Positions 6,680-12,621 of a DNA stretch of 12,621 nucleotides are shown here, piece after piece. Position 1 is the stretch's first letter, and every line of letters begins with the position of its first letter. The notes beneath the pieces are model-generated. The model worked only from the letters and a program-made list of their open reading frames with translations, was not told the DNA's origin and did no database searches. The position numbers were made by a program, and so were the translations under genes. This stretch comes from an uncultured Burkholderiales bacterium (GTDB lineage Bacteria; Pseudomonadota; Gammaproteobacteria; Burkholderiales; Burkholderiaceae_D), in NCBI GenBank assembly GCA_937872165.1, contig CALMOR010000157.1, forward strand, positions 18,092 to 30,712. Direction: 5' to 3'.

Positions 6680-7660
6680 ATGGAAGCGTACGACCCGACC
6701 ATCAAGCAGAAGGCGCGCGAGAAGACGCAGCGCGCCTACGGCCGCATCCCGATCGTGGTCGAACCGACGGAGCGGCTGCGCAAGCCCGAGTGGATCCGCG
6801 TGCGGGCCGGCGGCGCTGCGACGACGCAGCGCTTCAACGAGATCAAGCAGATCCTTCGCGAGCATCAGCTGCACACGGTGTGCGAGGAAGCGAGTTGCCC
6901 CAACATCGGCGAATGCTTCGGCAAGGGCACCGCGACCTTCATGATCATGGGCGACAAGTGCACGCGCCGGTGTCCGTTCTGCGACGTCGGCCACGGCCGG
7001 CCCGACCCGCTCGACGCCGACGAACCCGTCAATCTGGCGAAGACCATCGCTGCGCTCCGCCTCTCGTACGTCGTCATCACGAGCGTCGATCGCGACGACC
7101 TGCGCGACGGGGGAGCCCAGCACTTCGTCGACTGCATCCGGAAGACGCGAGAGCTGTCGCCGGCGACCAGGATCGAGATCCTCGTGCCCGACTTCCGGGG
7201 ACGGATGGATCGCGCGCTCGACATCCTCGAGTCGGCGCCGCCCGACGTGATGAACCACAATCTCGAGACGGTGCCGCGGCTCTATCGCGAGGCGCGGCCC
7301 GGCTCCGACTACGCGTGGTCACTGAACCTCCTCAAGCGCTTCAAGGCCGGGCATCCGCACGTGACGACCAAGAGCGGCATCATGGTCGGCCTCGGAGAGA
7401 CGGACGACGAGATCCTCGCGACGATGCGCGACCTGCGGGCTCACGGCGTCGACATGCTCACCATCGGTCAGTACCTCCAGCCGTCGGTGCACCATCTCCC
7501 GGTTCGACGCTACGTGCACCCCGATACGTTCGCCGCCTTCGAACGCGAGGCCCGGGCGATGGGCTTCATCCATGCCGCGGTGGGCGCGATGGTTCGTTCC
7601 TCGTATCACGCGGACCAGCAGGCGCACGACGCGGGCGTGGTGCTGAGCGAAGCGCTCTAG
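6680..7660 (+). CDS. lipA: Lipoyl synthase (radical SAM)
   Basis: A 326-residue radical S-adenosylmethionine enzyme that inserts two sulfur atoms into the octanoyl group on lipoyl domains. It carries both family iron-sulfur sites: the auxiliary cluster cysteines C68, C73 and C79 in CEEASCPNIGEC, and the radical SAM triad C94, C98 and C101 in CTRRCPFC. The C-terminal RSSYHAD motif (306-312), whose serine completes the auxiliary cluster and serves in sulfur donation, is intact. The ATG at 6680 follows AAGGCGG, an imperfect Shine-Dalgarno, and lies 9 bp after lipB. Nothing is missing compared with the family. Confidence 0.97.
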   Translation: MEAYDPTIKQKAREKTQRAYGRIPIVVEPTERLRKPEWIRVRAGGAATTQRFNEIKQILREHQLHTVCEEASCPNIGECFGKGTATFMIMGDKCTRRCPFCDVGHGRPDPLDADEPVNLAKTIAALRLSYVVITSVDRDDLRDGGAQHFVDCIRKTRELSPATRIEILVPDFRGRMDRALDILESAPPDVMNHNLETVPRLYREARPGSDYAWSLNLLKRFKAGHPHVTTKSGIMVGLGETDDEILATMRDLRAHGVDMLTIGQYLQPSVHHLPVRRYVHPDTFAAFEREARAMGFIHAAVGAMVRSSYHADQQAHDAGVVLSEAL

Positions 7661-7692
7661 CCCCGATCGTCCCCGGTCGCGAAGGAGGGCCC

Positions 7693-9426
7693 ATGCGCCG
7701 TGCCGGTACGCCGCTGCTCTGTCTCCTCCTCTGCAGTTGTGCCGGCGCGCCGCCTTCGACACCGGTTGCCGATACGCGGCCGTTGAAGGTCAAGCTGATC
7801 GCGTTCAACGACTTCCACGGCAATCTCGAGGCGCCCCATGCGACGATCCGCGCACCGGCGGACGGGCTCGATCCCGATCGGACCGATCGCGACGTCAGCG
7901 TGCCGGCGGGGGGCCTCGACCGCTTCGCGACGATGGTGAAGACGCTCGCCGCGCGCAATCCGAACCATGCCATCGTCTCGTCGGGCGACATGATCGGGGC
8001 GACCCCGCTGGTCTCGGCCTTGTTCCTCGACGAGCCGACGATCGAGGCGATGAACCTGATCGGCGTCGACTTCAACTCGGTCGGCAACCACGAGTTCGAT
8101 CGGGGCGTCGCCGAGCTCAGGCGCAAGCAGACGGGGGGGTGCGAGCGCTACGTCGTTTCGCTGGAGCCCTGTCGCAGCGGCCATCGTTTCGAAGGCGCCC
8201 GCTTCCAGTACCTCGCAGCCAACGTCGTCGACAGGTCGACCGGGCAGCCGATCTTCCCGGCCTACGGCATCAAGGCCTTCGAAGGCGTCAAGATCGGTTT
8301 CATCGGGCTGACGCTGAAGGGTACGGACCAGATCGTCGACCCGACCGGCATCGCGAGCGTGGAGTTCCGCGACGAGGCGAGCACCATCAACGCGAGCGCC
8401 GCGTCGTTGCGGTCGCAGGGCGTCAACACCATCGTCGTGCTGATCCACGAGGGCGGCTATTCGCAGGCGCGACTGAACGAGAAGACCTGTCCCGGGCTGA
8501 CAGGGGACATCCTGCCGATCCTCGACCGGCTCGATCGGAGCGTCGACGTCGTGGCGTCGGCGCATACCCATCAGCCTTATGTCTGCACCTATCGCTCGTT
8601 CCTCCTGACGAGCGCGGCTTCCTACGGGCGTCTCGTCACCGACATCGATCTCGAGATCGATCGCTCCACCGGACGCGTGACGCGGAAGGCCGCGGTCAAT
8701 CGCGTGGTCGCGAGCGAAGCCTATGGGGAGTATTCCGTACAGGCGGGCTATCCGCTGCTCGAGCCCGACGCGGAGCTGGCCCGGCACGTCGGCGCCTATG
8801 TCGCGAAGGTCGCACCGTTCGCGAACCGCAAGGTGGGCATCGCCCAGGTATCGCTGAGCAATCGTGAAGATGCGAGCGGCCAGTCGCCGCTGGGCAGCAT
8901 CCTCGCCGATGCCGACCTCGACGCGACCCGCGGCCTCGGCGCCCGTTTCGCGTTGCTCAATCCGGGCAGCGTGCGGGCGTCGATCGACAACGGGCCCGAC
9001 GGCGCGGTGACCTACGGGTCGCTGTTCAGGACGCAGCCGTTCGGCAACAACCTGATCACGATGACGCTGAGCGGGGCGCAGATCAAGGCGACCCTCGAGC
9101 AGCAGTGGTCGGTTTCTCGCCAGCAACCGCAGATCCTTCAGGTGTCGGCGGGCTTCTCCTATGCGTACGACCCGTCGCGGCCGCTGGGCGACCGTGTGAT
9201 CGCCGAGACGATCCGGATCGATGGCGAGCAGGTGACGCCCGATCGACCCTATCGGGTCACCGTCAACAGCTTCCTGGCGAGCGGCGGCGATGGATTCACG
9301 GTGCTTCTGGAAGGGCGCGGGAGGGTCACCGGCATCATCGACGTCGATGCGGCCGAGGCCTATTTCACGACTCGTTCGCCGATGGTCGCGCCGGCGCCCG
9401 GCCGGATCACGAAGCGCGGAGGCTGA
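7693..9426 (+). CDS. Exported 5'-nucleotidase/metallophosphoesterase, probable lipoprotein
   Basis: A 577-residue enzyme of the UshA/5'-nucleotidase family, which dephosphorylates extracytoplasmic nucleotides. A short signal ends LLLCSC, giving a possible lipobox with C16; the next residue is Ala, so outer-membrane sorting would be expected. The metallophosphatase domain (about 31-295) shows FNDFHGN (D40, H42), SSGDM (D99), GNHEFD (N132, H133), LIHEGG (H252) and SAHTH (H291, H293), a full dinuclear metal site, with Ala where the last motif usually has Gly. The C-terminal nucleotidase domain (about 350-545) includes NPGSVR, QPFGNNL and NSFLASGGDGF. The frame stays open far upstream through lipA, but ATG 7693 with AAGGAGG (7682-7688) is the clear start. 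It lies 32 bp after lipA. Exact substrate (5'-nucleotides or 2',3'-cyclic nucleotides) cannot be told. Confidence 0.88.
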   Translation: MRRAGTPLLCLLLCSCAGAPPSTPVADTRPLKVKLIAFNDFHGNLEAPHATIRAPADGLDPDRTDRDVSVPAGGLDRFATMVKTLAARNPNHAIVSSGDMIGATPLVSALFLDEPTIEAMNLIGVDFNSVGNHEFDRGVAELRRKQTGGCERYVVSLEPCRSGHRFEGARFQYLAANVVDRSTGQPIFPAYGIKAFEGVKIGFIGLTLKGTDQIVDPTGIASVEFRDEASTINASAASLRSQGVNTIVVLIHEGGYSQARLNEKTCPGLTGDILPILDRLDRSVDVVASAHTHQPYVCTYRSFLLTSAASYGRLVTDIDLEIDRSTGRVTRKAAVNRVVASEAYGEYSVQAGYPLLEPDAELARHVGAYVAKVAPFANRKVGIAQVSLSNREDASGQSPLGSILADADLDATRGLGARFALLNPGSVRASIDNGPDGAVTYGSLFRTQPFGNNLITMTLSGAQIKATLEQQWSVSRQQPQILQVSAGFSYAYDPSRPLGDRVIAETIRIDGEQVTPDRPYRVTVNSFLASGGDGFTVLLEGRGRVTGIIDVDAAEAYFTTRSPMVAPAPGRITKRGG

Positions 9427-9440
9427 CGCTCGACGGCCGC

Positions 9441-10100
9441 TCAGGCGGCGTGCTTCAGCGCTTCGCGCGCCAGCAGCAGCCGGCGCTTGATGGCGAAGTC
9501 GACCAGCGCGATCCTGCGCTGCACGCCTTCTTCGAGGACGGTCGCAACGGTGCCCGGCTCGAGCGCCAGATACGCGTCGGCTTCGCCGTGGGTCTGGCGA
9601 ATCTCCATCCCGGCCTTCCGCGCGATCCGCATCATGGCGCGGTTCTCGCTCAGGCAGTGCATGAAGAGGGACGAGATCCCGAGGTTCCGCGCGTGGGCCG
9701 CAGCGCGCAGGAACATCGCCGTGCCGAGTCCCTTGCCGCGGGCGGCACCGCCGACCGACAGGCCGAACTCCGCCGAACGTCCGCCGCCGGTCGCGCTCTC
9801 CGCTGCAGCCCGGGGGATGGGCGCGAAGTGTCCCGCGGCTTCGAGCTCGAGCTGCTCGTCGAAGATGCCGAAGACGGTGTCGGTCGCGAAGTCGATGCGT
9901 TCGACATAGCGGCAGATCGCCGTGTCCGAGAGCGGGCTGCCGAAGCGGAGATACCGATCCTCGACTCCGAGCGCGACGAAGTGAGCCAATAGCAGAGAGC
10001 GCTCACTCTGCCCGAGTTCGCGAATCGGCACGCTGCGGGCGTCGCGGGTGTCGAGCGAAGGAGAGAGGGCGGGAACGGAGGCGGCGGTGTCGAATTCCAT
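9441..10100 (-). CDS. GNAT-family N-acetyltransferase
   Basis: A 219-residue protein with one Gcn5-related acetyltransferase domain (about 24-180). The acetyl-CoA-binding loop is RGKGLG (121-126), fitting the R/Q-x-x-G-x-G/A rule, followed by its helix; SENRAMMRIARKAGM (151-165) is the usual next strand-helix unit. About 40 residues follow the domain, basic and probably helical. The substrate is unknown. The gene ends 14 bp from the convergent nucleotidase gene and begins 52 bp after the ornithine aminotransferase gene on the same strand. ATG 10100 has no Shine-Dalgarno, but a promoter ends only five bases before it, so the message may be leaderless. GTG at codon 24 is an alternative start that would still keep the domain. 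Confidence 0.85.
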   Translation of the reverse strand: MEFDTAASVPALSPSLDTRDARSVPIRELGQSERSLLLAHFVALGVEDRYLRFGSPLSDTAICRYVERIDFATDTVFGIFDEQLELEAAGHFAPIPRAAAESATGGGRSAEFGLSVGGAARGKGLGTAMFLRAAAHARNLGISSLFMHCLSENRAMMRIARKAGMEIRQTHGEADAYLALEPGTVATVLEEGVQRRIALVDFAIKRRLLLAREALKHAA

Positions 10101-10105
10101 GCCGC

Positions 10106-10135
10106 ATTATCTGATGCTGCGGTGCAAAACGACAA
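10106..10135 (-). promoter_or_regulatory. Sigma-70-type promoter very close to the acetyltransferase start
   Basis: On the minus strand TTGTCG (10130-10135) and GATAAT (10106-10111) are separated by 18 bp. The -10 box matches consensus at 5 of 6 bases and the -35 at 4 of 6. Transcription would start at about 10099-10100, on the ATG itself, giving a leaderless message in agreement with the missing Shine-Dalgarno. Confidence 0.45.
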
Positions 10136-10152
10136 GGGCGTCGAACGGCCGA

Positions 10153-11418
10153 TCACGCTTCGACGAGTGCGTCGACCTCCGCTTCGAGTTGCCGGAACAC
10201 CGGCGCGATCGAGGCGAGGGCCTCGTCGACCTCGTCGGCGGTGATGGTCAGCGGCGGCGCGAAACGGACGACCGTATCGTGGGTGTCCTTCGAAAGGATG
10301 CCGGCGGCCAGCAATCGCTCGCAGACACCCCGGGCGGAGATGTGCGACGCATGGAATTCGACGCCGATCAGCAACCCCTTGCCGCGCACGTCCTTGATCG
10401 CCGAGCAGTCGATCGCCCGCAGTCCGTCGATCAGCCGGCGACCCATCGCTGCGGCGTTCGCGGAAAGGTCTTCGCGCATCAACAGGTCCAGCGACGCGTG
10501 ACCGACCGCGGCGGCGAGGGCGTTGCCGCCGAACGTGCTGCCATGGTCTCCGGGTTCGAACACGTCCATGACATCGCTGCGCGCGAGGAAGGCGGAGACC
10601 GGCAGGAGGCCGCCACCGAGCGCCTTGCCGAGCGTGAGCCCGTCGGGTCGTACGCCTTCGTGATCGCTCGCGAGCACTCTGCCGGTTCGGCCGAGGCCGG
10701 TCTGCACTTCGTCGCAGATCAGCAGCACGTCATGCTTCCTGCAGACGGCCGCGCAGGCAGCCAGGTAGCCTTCGGGCGGCACGACGATCCCCGCTTCGCC
10801 CTGGATCGGCTCCACGATGAAGGCCGCCGTCGTCGGCGTCATCGCCCGTTCGAGAGCGGCCACGTCACCGAACGGCACGTGGCGAAAGCCGGGCGTGAAA
10901 GGCCCGAAGCCATCGCGGTACTGGGTTTCGGTCGAAAAGCCGACGATGGTCGTGGTGCGCCCGGCGAAATTGCCTGCGCAGACGATGATCTCCGCGCGAT
11001 CCTGCGGGACCCGCTTCACCTTGTAGGCCCATTTGCGGGCGGCCTTGACGGCCGTCTCGACGGCTTCGGCGCCCGTGTTCATCGGTAGCGCGCGGTCCAT
11101 CCGCGTGACCGTGCAGAGCCGTTCGAGGAAAGGACCCAGGCGATCGCTGTGGAAGGCGCGCGACGTGACGGCCAGACGTGCGGCCTGCTCGGTCAGGACT
11201 CGCAGCAGTTCGGGATGGCCGTGGCCGAAACTCACCGCTGAATAGGCCGACATCATGTCGATGTACCGGCGGCCGGAAACATCCCACAGATGGACGCCCT
11301 GCCCGCGAGTCAATTCCACTTCCAGGGGGTGGTAGTTGCGCGCCGAGTAGCGCTGTTCGAGCGAGGTGGCGTCCATGCGATGTCCAGGAGAGGGTCGACC
11401 CTCGATGCTATTAAACAT
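10153..11418 (-). CDS. rocD: Ornithine aminotransferase (ornithine--oxo-acid transaminase)
   Basis: A 421-residue class III PLP aminotransferase that turns ornithine and 2-oxoglutarate into glutamate-5-semialdehyde and glutamate, linking arginine/ornithine breakdown to proline and glutamate. Seen: NYHPLEVEL near the N terminus and MMSAYSAVSFGHGHP, both typical of RocD; NTGAEAVETAVKAARKW; EPIQGEAGI; ICDEVQTGLGRTG with D236; TLGKALGGG with PLP lysine K265; and STFGGNALA. These favour ornithine over acetylornithine aminotransferase. ATG 11418 has AAGGAA about 10 nt upstream. ATG 11376 (MDATSLEQRY) gives 407 residues, closer to the usual length, and a TTTAAT -10-like box (11410-11415) would favour it, so the start is uncertain. 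The divergent Lrp-type gene probably regulates it. Confidence 0.92.
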   Translation of the reverse strand: MFNSIEGRPSPGHRMDATSLEQRYSARNYHPLEVELTRGQGVHLWDVSGRRYIDMMSAYSAVSFGHGHPELLRVLTEQAARLAVTSRAFHSDRLGPFLERLCTVTRMDRALPMNTGAEAVETAVKAARKWAYKVKRVPQDRAEIIVCAGNFAGRTTTIVGFSTETQYRDGFGPFTPGFRHVPFGDVAALERAMTPTTAAFIVEPIQGEAGIVVPPEGYLAACAAVCRKHDVLLICDEVQTGLGRTGRVLASDHEGVRPDGLTLGKALGGGLLPVSAFLARSDVMDVFEPGDHGSTFGGNALAAAVGHASLDLLMREDLSANAAAMGRRLIDGLRAIDCSAIKDVRGKGLLIGVEFHASHISARGVCERLLAAGILSKDTHDTVVRFAPPLTITADEVDEALASIAPVFRQLEAEVDALVEA

Positions 11419-11440
11419 CGACGGTAAATTCCTTGCATAA

Positions 11441-11479
11441 TCGATCTCTTCATCCTTACATACCGTATGAAGAGATCGA
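11441..11479. promoter_or_regulatory. Perfect 13-bp inverted repeat, candidate operator
   Basis: TCGATCTCTTCAT (11441-11453) and ATGAAGAGATCGA (11467-11479) are exact reverse complements with a 13-bp AT-rich spacer. The site lies in the 65-bp gap between the divergent aminotransferase and Lrp-type regulator genes and ends four bases before the regulator ATG. Such symmetric sites beside an lrp-type gene are often bound by its own product. In RNA the arms could also form a hairpin over the ribosome-binding region. CATAAT at 11436-11441 could be the -10 box for the regulator. Confidence 0.55.
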
Positions 11480-11483
11480 CTTC

Positions 11484-11987
11484 ATGGGCCGGGACGAAAG
11501 ATCCTTGCATTTTCCCCTCGACGCGATCGACCTGCGGATCCTCGCGCATCTGCAAGTGGACGGCAGGGCCTCGCACGCGCGGCTGGGCGAAGTCGCCCAT
11601 CTGTCCGCGCCGCAATGTTTCCGAAGGGTGAAGCGCCTCGAGGAAGCGGGTCTGATCGAGGGCTATCGCGCACTGGTCGCGCGCGAGCGGATCGGCCTCG
11701 GGGTCCTCGCATTCGTCAGCGTCACGCTGGGTGGCGGGCGGTCGCAGGACGTCGATCAGTTCCGCAAGGTCGTCGCGGACATACCGGAGATCCTGGAATG
11801 CCATGTCGTGACCGGCGAGGCCGACTTCCTGCTCAAGGTGGTCGCCGTGGATCTGCAGACGTTCTCGGGCTTCCTGCTGAATCGGCTGACGCAGTCTTTC
11901 GATTCGGTGACGACGCGCTCGGAGGTCTCGCTCGAACAGATCAAGTCGACCACCGCGTTGCCGCTGGCGAGCGCGCTTCGTGGGTGA
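11484..11987 (+). CDS. Lrp/AsnC-family transcriptional regulator
   Basis: A 167-residue DNA-binding protein of the feast/famine family. The N-terminal winged helix (about 11-62) includes LDAIDLRILAHLQVDGR and the recognition helix around LSAPQCFRRVKRLEEAG. The C-terminal ligand-binding RAM domain (about 68-155) includes ECHVVTGEADFLLKVV, the usual effector-site region. ATG 11484 is chosen; the frame extends back to a TTG at 11433, but those residues are unlike the family and would span the inverted repeat. The Shine-Dalgarno is weak (GAAGAGA at 11469-11475, inside the right arm of the repeat). Divergence from ornithine aminotransferase suggests control by ornithine, arginine or a related amino acid; that is inference. 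Confidence 0.92.
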   Translation: MGRDERSLHFPLDAIDLRILAHLQVDGRASHARLGEVAHLSAPQCFRRVKRLEEAGLIEGYRALVARERIGLGVLAFVSVTLGGGRSQDVDQFRKVVADIPEILECHVVTGEADFLLKVVAVDLQTFSGFLLNRLTQSFDSVTTRSEVSLEQIKSTTALPLASALRG

Positions 11988-11989
11988 CG

Positions 11990-12008
11990 GCGTCGGCCCG
12001 GCCGACGC
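11990..12008 (+). terminator. Stem-loop after the Lrp-type gene
   Basis: GCGTCGGC (11990-11997) and GCCGACGC (12001-12008) form a perfect 8-bp GC-rich stem with a 3-nt loop, two bases after the stop codon. No T-run follows, so it is either a weak or factor-assisted terminator or an mRNA-protecting hairpin. It insulates the regulator gene from the tRNA promoter at 12027. Confidence 0.5.
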
Positions 12009-12026
12009 ATTGATGTGCCCCAGGCG

Positions 12027-12055
12027 TTGACAGATGCGATTTTCGCCCCGATAAT
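12027..12055 (+). promoter_or_regulatory. Strong sigma-70 promoter for the tRNA-tuf operon
   Basis: A perfect TTGACA -35 box (12027-12032), a 17-bp spacer and GATAAT (12050-12055) as -10, one mismatch from consensus. The start would be near 12062, about 8 bases before tRNA-Tyr. This is the best promoter in the window and fits a highly expressed stable-RNA operon. Confidence 0.85.
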
Positions 12056-12069
12056 TAGCGGTTCCCTTC

Positions 12070-12155
12070 GGAGGGGTGCCCGAGTGGCTAAAGGGGGCAG
12101 ACTGTAAATCTGTTGGCTTATGCCTACGTTGGTTCGAATCCAACCTCCTCCACCA
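12070..12155 (+). tRNA. tRNA-Tyr (anticodon GTA)
   Basis: Acceptor arms GGAGGGG (12070-12076) and CTCCTCC (12145-12151) pair with one G-T, followed by A and an encoded CCA (12153-12155). The anticodon loop CTGTAAA has GTA at 12104-12106. The T arm GTTGG-TTCGAAT-CCAAC and a long variable arm, as in bacterial tRNA-Tyr, are present. Confidence 0.97.
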
Positions 12156-12237
12156 GGAATCCGGATCGTGGGGCAGGCTCCCGCGGCGCAATCGAGCGCG
12201 TCGTCAGGTCGGGAATGCAGTTCGTTCTCTTCGGCGC

Positions 12238-12311
12238 GCGGGTGTAGCTCAATGGTAGAGCTGAAGCCTTCCAAGCTTATGACGAGGGTTCGATTCCCTT
12301 CACCCGCTCCA
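12238..12311 (+). tRNA. tRNA-Gly (anticodon TCC)
   Basis: Acceptor arms GCGGGTG (12238-12244) and CACCCGC (12301-12307) pair fully, with T as discriminator and encoded CCA. The loop CTTCCAA has the anticodon TCC at 12270-12272. It is the second gene of the operon, 82 bp after tRNA-Tyr. Confidence 0.97.
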
Positions 12312-12376
12312 GCACAGCCGCGTACCACGCCTCGTTCAATTGACCATCGCAACATCACGAGTCGACATCGATTTCC

Positions 12377-12451
<75 letters not shown>

Positions 12452-12566
12452 CGAACCCACCGCCGATCGTCGCGCTCTCCAGCGACCCGGCGCAGCAGGA
12501 CCCGCGTAGCCGATTTGGCATCTGATTCTTCAATAACTTCAAAAAAGCGACATCGCAGGAGCGACC

Positions 12567-12621
12567 ATGGCAAAAGGCAAATTCGAACGGACGAAGCCGC
12601 ACGTGAACGTGGGGACGATTG
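12567..12621 (+). CDS. tuf: Translation elongation factor Tu, N-terminal end (3' end outside window)
   Basis: The first 18 residues, MAKGKFERTKPHVNVGTI, are the near-invariant start of bacterial EF-Tu, the GTPase that brings aminoacyl-tRNA to the ribosome; the GTP-binding P-loop lies just beyond the window edge. AGGAG at 12557-12561 is 5 nt before the ATG. The gene follows tRNA-Thr by 115 bp and is probably co-transcribed with the tRNAs from the promoter at 12027, perhaps with a further promoter in the AT-rich leader. Confidence 0.97.
   Translation, partial: MAKGKFERTKPHVNVGTI

Noticed and set aside
6547..7692. Upstream extension of the nucleotidase frame through lipA (959 codons in all)
   Set aside because: The extension overlaps lipA in another frame and is Arg/Ala-rich. 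A signal peptide and a strong Shine-Dalgarno mark the true start at 7693.
12156..12237. Possible attachment site or extra tRNA between tRNA-Tyr and tRNA-Gly
   Set aside because: No cloverleaf, no repeat of a tRNA 3' end and no integrase nearby; ordinary operon spacer.

Overview
The window looks like ordinary chromosome from a GC-rich betaproteobacterium. Two gene orders suggest this. The left part carries dacC - D-amino-acid aminotransferase - ybeD - lipB - lipA, a layout common in Burkholderiales and relatives. The right end carries tRNA-Tyr, tRNA-Gly and tRNA-Thr followed by the start of an EF-Tu gene, the usual lead-in to the tuf-secE-nusG region. I saw no transposase, integrase, phage gene, CRISPR array or rRNA. 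The tRNAs show no attachment-site duplication that I could see. No stretch over 300 bases is without a gene; the longest gap is 186 bp (3997-4182).

Layout. 1-1614 (+): 3' end of a PBP5-type D,D-carboxypeptidase gene, a D-amino-acid aminotransferase and YbeD; the set concerns cell-wall D-amino acids plus the small protein usually linked to lipoylation. 1611-5915: an envelope-stress-like block that separates ybeD from lipB. It holds an OmpR-type response regulator and its histidine kinase on the minus strand, a divergent exported LTXXQ (Spy/CpxP-type) protein on the plus strand, and outer-membrane phospholipase A on the minus strand. 6017-9426 (+): lipB, lipA and an exported 5'-nucleotidase-type metallophosphoesterase. 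LipB moves octanoate from acyl carrier protein to target domains and LipA inserts the sulfurs. 9441-11418 (-): a GNAT acetyltransferase and ornithine aminotransferase. 11484-11987 (+): an Lrp/AsnC regulator divergent from the aminotransferase gene. 12027-12621 (+): a strong sigma-70 promoter, three tRNAs and the first 18 codons of tuf.

No wholly new system is evident. The points most worth a second look are local. (1) A TAA in the histidine kinase cuts off the last part of its ATPase domain, yet the frame continues for 20 codons of matching sequence. (2) An 8-bp stem-loop lies between the Shine-Dalgarno sequence of lipB and its ATG. (3) A perfect 13-bp inverted repeat lies between ornithine aminotransferase and its divergent Lrp-type regulator. 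(4) Two genes have -10 boxes placed so that their transcripts may be leaderless.
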